From Zeugodacus cucurbitae (taxonomy: Eukaryota > Arthropoda > Insecta > Diptera > Tephritidae), in the NCBI RefSeq assembly GCF_028554725.1, contig NC_071671.1, forward strand, positions 67,946,001 through 68,010,000: 64,000 nucleotides of DNA. The letters are read 5' to 3'. This document shows positions 51,501-57,500 of this stretch, in pieces. Within the stretch, counting starts at the first letter, position 1. Every line of letters begins with the position of its first letter. The notes below the pieces were generated by a model. It ran no database searches and had not been told where the DNA came from. It was given only the letters and a program-made list of their open reading frames with translations. The position numbers were made by a program, and so were the translations under genes.

Positions 51501-54500
51501 TCTTAACTAACTAACTATGGTAGGGTGCTTAAAAGTTACCTCTGCTTGAGATTTATATATTTTATTTGAATAATATGCTCTTTGGGGTCAATAAGTGTTT
51601 TCTGTAGACGAAACCAAAAATATGCAGTTACTTTAAATTTTGACTTTCAACGATAGGAAATGTTCAAAGTCGAGCATTACGTTAAGGGGCTATGCCAGTG
51701 CAACCCATGTATAATTAGGAGATTTTCGTGAATTTTTTTTTTTTTTTTGAGGAAAATACTCGATCGAATGTTTCGAAGTTTTTTGGACAAATAAGGAATA
51801 TTTTCAGCAATATTTTAAGATTTTTTTTTTTACAAAAATATTGAAAAATAACGGTGTTTCTTGTACAAAAAAAAATTCCCGAATTGCTGACATGATATTG
51901 GCCGAATGTGTAGCTGAAACAAAAAAATTCAAAAAGTTTTGTTGAAGATATTTCCTATACAATGACCTACAATTTTTGAAAAATAAAAAATTAACAAAAT
52001 GGCGTAGTTCAAGAAAAAATGTCGTTTTTTAAATGCCAAATTGACAATTTTCAACAAATCAAAAAGATCGTAGGTCATTGTTCAGAAGAACATTCAGTTT
52101 AAATTTGATCAATTTGTCGATCAGTCAATTTCTCGTTAAGTTATGACGTCAGCAATTTTGTGAAAAGTCGTTTCGAGAAAAACGAGTTTAAAGTTTCGAC
52201 TATTGTGGCTTATGCCTGCGAGCGGTCGATCTTTAGAACGCTGCCATTCAAAAACTATTCAAGATACGACATTACCGCTTTCACAGGATTTTTTTTAAAG
52301 TATTAACTATCGAATAATTAAAAAATAAAAAGAAATCGATTTTTTGAAAATGTCACACTGGTACAGCCTCTTAATACCAAGCTTTTGTTCCAAATTGTCT
52401 AGTATCATTTTTGACAATTGGACTCTCCAAACCCATGAAATTTTACATTTTATAATTCCCGTTATTTTTTGAACACTTCACGTCAAGCTCATAGGTTACA
52501 TGAAGAACTCTTTTATTTGCCTAAATTTAAAGATAAATATTCTAATAAAAAACTTACTTTTTGAATTAAAATTTTTACTTCGTTTGATTAAAATTATTAA
52601 TAGAACCAGCGCACTATTTCCCAATTAAGAAGTTTTTACAAAATATTGATAACGAAATATTTCGAAATAAAAACTTTTGTGAATAAGAAAAGATCTTTTA
52701 ATTCTATTCTCTGCAGTAAAAATACCGTTATCACTAAAATAATTTTCAGGTGTTAATCGAAATCATTGAATTTAATGATTTCGTAACTCATTCCACTAAA
52801 CTCTTAAACTCTGCAATAAAGCTCAGTTTCATAAAAATCAAAGTTCTATTGGCACATAAAACAATAAAAAGAACACTCACACTCGCCATGAGTAGATAAT
52901 TCTTACAAATCGTAATGACCAATTTTATCATTATTTACAATATGCATTTAACACAAGCGACTTTAATGTGCGCTTGCAAGCCACAAAACGTAATTAAAAG
53001 AATATAAAATTGTGTAAAAAATACAATCAAATAAAAAACATTACTTCTAAGACAAGCGGCAGTTCAGGCTAAGCGCAGTCAACCAACCCCCAGCGATAGC
53101 GTCTAATCACTTGCAGCGCAACAACAACAACACAAAAGCTACAACAACATAAAGCTTACATATTTGTGTTGTACTGCAACTATGAATGGGGCAGAAGCAC
53201 ACACAGTCGCACTCGTACAAGGAATGCACACAAATCTTCAGCAATGCTCAGGCAGACAGCCACACAAGCCACTAGCAAACTTTAAAGAGTTGCAGCAAAC
53301 TTAAAAATTATTTAAAATTAATGTTACGAAGAGTGTGACTCGAAGAGTGAGAAATAAGAGTACACAATTTAGTTTGAAAAGAGCAAAGCTCAGAATCTTG
53401 CTTAACAAAGAGCGCTTTAAGGCAAAAAGCTCCAAAAGCTCTATCGCGTATTCTATATGCCATCTATTTGTTCATTCATTTCGTTTCATATGATTTCGAA
53501 ATATATTTATGAAGCGCTCAGCGTCTTGCCAGTACAGTACATTTCAAATACAATAGCAACAACAGCAAGAACAATATCAACAATGTCCAATACAATACAA
53601 TACAATATAATATACATTTGATGTGTGTTATAAATCCAAAGAAAGTTCATTGACATCTCGAATACTTGTCATTTCACAAATAAACACTAAACACACAATT
53701 TCTATGTAAATAATTTTATGCGTATGTACATACATGTGTATGTTCTGTTATGTTATGTTGTTGTATGCAAACATTAGGTTCCGTTCTGTGCGTGACAAGG
53801 TGCCTGCCGCCGCGCTCATCGATGCGCTGAAGTGAGTAATACACAAACATTATTGCATTGTTGGGCTGTCAGCGGCAAGACGCTTACGCTTAAGGGTAGC
53901 ATAGGTCATAAAGCACAGCAAAATAAATATAAAAAAGAATAAAAATAAAAATAATAAAAAGAAAATCAAAGTAAATAAATCATAAAAAAAAGTTTAGTAT
54001 GTACACACATACATATGTATATATGCCTGATAAAGCGCTGCCATCCAGCTTAAGCACCCATTTGCCCTTTTGACTGTGTTGTATGGGGTTGTTGTTGGTT
54101 GCTTGATTTTGATAATTCGATTGTCTTGTACTTACTTTAATAATGTCTATATTTATGCTTTAATTACTCTGTTTAAGTACACTCAAAAACACACACACAC
54201 ACACACACATTTGTAGGTACTTCTGCGCTGCCAGCTGTTATTTTCCTATTTTAAGCTATCGCCGGCGCATTAGCGTGCCCAACTTATTTTTTTTTTTGTT
54301 TTTTTTTTCATTGTTTTGCTTTGCGGCAAAAAGTTTTTAAAGCTTTGGCATAGTTTTCCATTGCGAAAATGCTGTAAAGCGCGCATGCGAGTGGAGGAAG
54401 TAGTGTGGCTTCGCTTCTAGTTTTAATTACCTGTGCATCAACAAATTAAGTGTCGTTTGGGCCATTTTTCATTATTGTTTTCAATTTGATCCATTGATTC

Positions 54501-57500
54501 TACGAAAGTATAAAAATCAATTGAATATTAGTTGAGAGAGTTGAGTGCTTTCATATAATCAAAATAAAATTTAGTGACATTTTTATAAGCAGCGCAAAAC
54601 CCACTATTACAAACTTTTTTTTGGACTTGTGCAACTGCAAATTCAAATAAAAACATTTAAGGCAATAAATCGTTTTTGAAAAAGTCGGGCGTGTTTTCAT
54701 CAGTCTAAAAAGTGTATCATGAAAAAGAAAATCAATATTAGTATATTATGGTAAGGAGCCCTAAAACTCATCTTGAGCATAATGATCCATAGGAATCATA
54801 TGTTAAAGTTCTAATTTGATAGTTCCGAATGAACGCTGTATAATCTTCTCTTAACATACTTCAAGAGATAATTTGTTCTTGAAAGATGTTGTTGTTTTTG
54901 TTTATGTAACAACATATAATATTCCCCAAATAATTCTGAGGAAGTTTGTCGATTTGACAGTCCTTGGTCGGATAGGAATCCGGTACCGTTCAGATTACAT
55001 AGAGTCTGCTATTGGAAAAACGGATAGTCTTGGTCTCGGTCGATTTGACAGTCCTTGGTCGGATAGGAATCCGGTTCCGTTCAGGTTACGTAGAGTCTAC
55101 TATTGGAAAAACGGATAGTCTTGGTCTCGGTCGATTTGACAGTCCTTGGTCGGATATGAATCCGGTTCCGTTCAGGTTACGTAGAGTCTACTATTGGAAA
55201 AACGGATAGTCTTGGTCTCGGTCGATTTGACAGTCCTTGGTCGGATAGGAATCCGGTTCCGTTCCGGTTACGTAGAGTCTACTAATGGAAAAGCGGATAG
55301 TCTTGGTCTCGGTCGATTTGACAGTCCTTGGTCGGATAGGAATCCGGTTCCGCTCAGGTTACGTAGAGTCTACTATTGGAAAAACGGATAGTCTTGGTCT
55401 CGGTCGATTTGACAGTCTTTGGTCGGATATGAATCCGGTTCCGTTCAGGTTACGTAGAGTCTACTAATGGAAAAGCGGATAGTCTTGGTCTCGGTCGATT
55501 TGACAGTCCTTGGTCGGTCCGGTTCCGTTCAGGTTACGTAGAGTCTACTATTGGAAAAACTGATAGTCTTGGTCTCGGTCTTAGTCTTACATAGTCATTT
55601 GCTCTGCCCCAGGGCTTTAGAACAACTTGACCGGAGGTAATATAAGACCCGGTAATGCGGTTTGTCTGCAGTATTTCGCAGTTATTTTCATTATCTACTA
55701 TTTCTGATTAGAAAATACTGATCGATGAACATCATACATCTGTATGCAGTTTAAGGTAATTCCTTGCTGGTCTTTATTTGGTTTCTTTCAATCTCTACGA
55801 GTCGGAAAATTCAAATAAAATCATAATTTAATTTGACTTTAAATTAATTTGTCAGAGATTATGGAGGAACCCACAATAAACTCATCGTATTGTTGTCCGA
55901 ACAGCCGAATATATTTATTTTATTATTCTAACATTCGGTTCGGAAAATGGTATATCAGAGCTCCTGAAATTTCAGTGAATTCTACCCATTGTATTTCTTA
56001 TCACTTCTATTGTACTATCAAACCGGATATATCATGAACTATCAACTGTCAAATTTTATGCAATTTTTATAATTTTCCATTTAATTAATTAACTAATTTC
56101 TGACTTTTCTCTTCTCTTATCGTTACAGCTCAAATTGAAATAATTCCATGCAAAGTCTGTGGCGACAAGTCATCTGGCGTACATTATGGCGTTATAACAT
56201 GTGAGGGTTGTAAAGGTTTTTTTCGCCGGTCACAAAGTTCTGTAGTGAATTATCAGTGTCCTCGCAATAAACAATGTGTTGTCGACCGTGTCAATCGCAA
56301 TCGGTGTCAATACTGTAGACTGCAAAAGTGCCTACAATTGGGAATGAGTCGTGACGGTGAGTGCGGTAGTTTATTTCTCAAAACATTTATGAAAAATATA
56401 TTAGTAAAAAACTTTTATCTTTGAATATAAAAATATAATATATTAACGTTTCTATTTGCAGCTGTAAAATTCGGTAGAATGTCGAAGAAACAGCGTGAGA
56501 AAGTAGAGGAGGAGGTGAAGTTTCACAAGGCGCAGTTGCGTGCACAGAACGACGCGCCGCCGGATAGCTCAGTTTTCGAAACACAAACACCTTCGAGTAG
56601 TGATCAGCTGCATCATAATTACAATGGGTAACTTCTAACTTTTACTTATATATAGAATAAATGTTAAATTGACTCACACCCCCCTCCACCTTTGCAGCTA
56701 TGGCGGCTACTCCAGCAATGAAGTGAGCAGTCCGTACGGTTATGGCTACTCGACATCGGTAACACCGCAACAGACAATGAACTACAATGAGGTATCGACG
56801 GATTACGTTGACAGCACCACGTATGAGCCGCGTGGCACGATAATGGATCCGGACTTCGTCAGTCATGGTAGGAGACTTAAATCACAAAAACTCGTGCCAA
56901 TGCGCATTCCCATAGACGAATCAGCATTTAATATTCGTATAACCACTTACCACACGCATTACCACTATAACTACTACTTACTACTACCACCACCACCACC
57001 ACTACTACTACTACTACTACTCATCTTAGTCATCTTAGTCATCAATGAAGTTATATCTCGTATCTCGTTAACAGTTATCCAGTACAGTTGTCAAGTTCAT
57101 GCGCGTTTCTTAAAGTGGTCGCATACACTTTGTGTCCATTCTATTTATTGTCGAATCACAAATCTATTTTCGTTTTTTTGCTATAATTTCTTTTTGTCAG
57201 CGCCTAGGTTTTGAAGTGTGTGAAGTGTGAGTGTGGGATGTAAGTAACTCCGGCTCTACATAAATACATACGAGTTAATGAACCGCTGCCGTGGACTGTA
57301 AATACAAATAATGCATTTTTATCTTTTTTTGTTATTTTTTCAAGCTCAATGATAAGCAATTATGAACTATATATAGCTCTAGTGGGTTGGGCGCGATTTT
57401 GTGTAGTGGGGCGCGCTGTTTCAAAATTTCCAAATTCATCCAAAATTTAACTGCACACATTCATTATCTATAACACACATTGGCATATATACATTCATTA

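Noticed and set aside
52458..52482. Second mariner terminal repeat
   Set aside because: Only about 20 bases resemble the known terminus and no partner end or transposase piece is present, so it is kept as a remark only.
54873..55467. Overlapping 60-81-codon frames as a repeat protein gene
   Set aside because: They are readings of a 91-bp minisatellite whose unit length shifts frame every copy.
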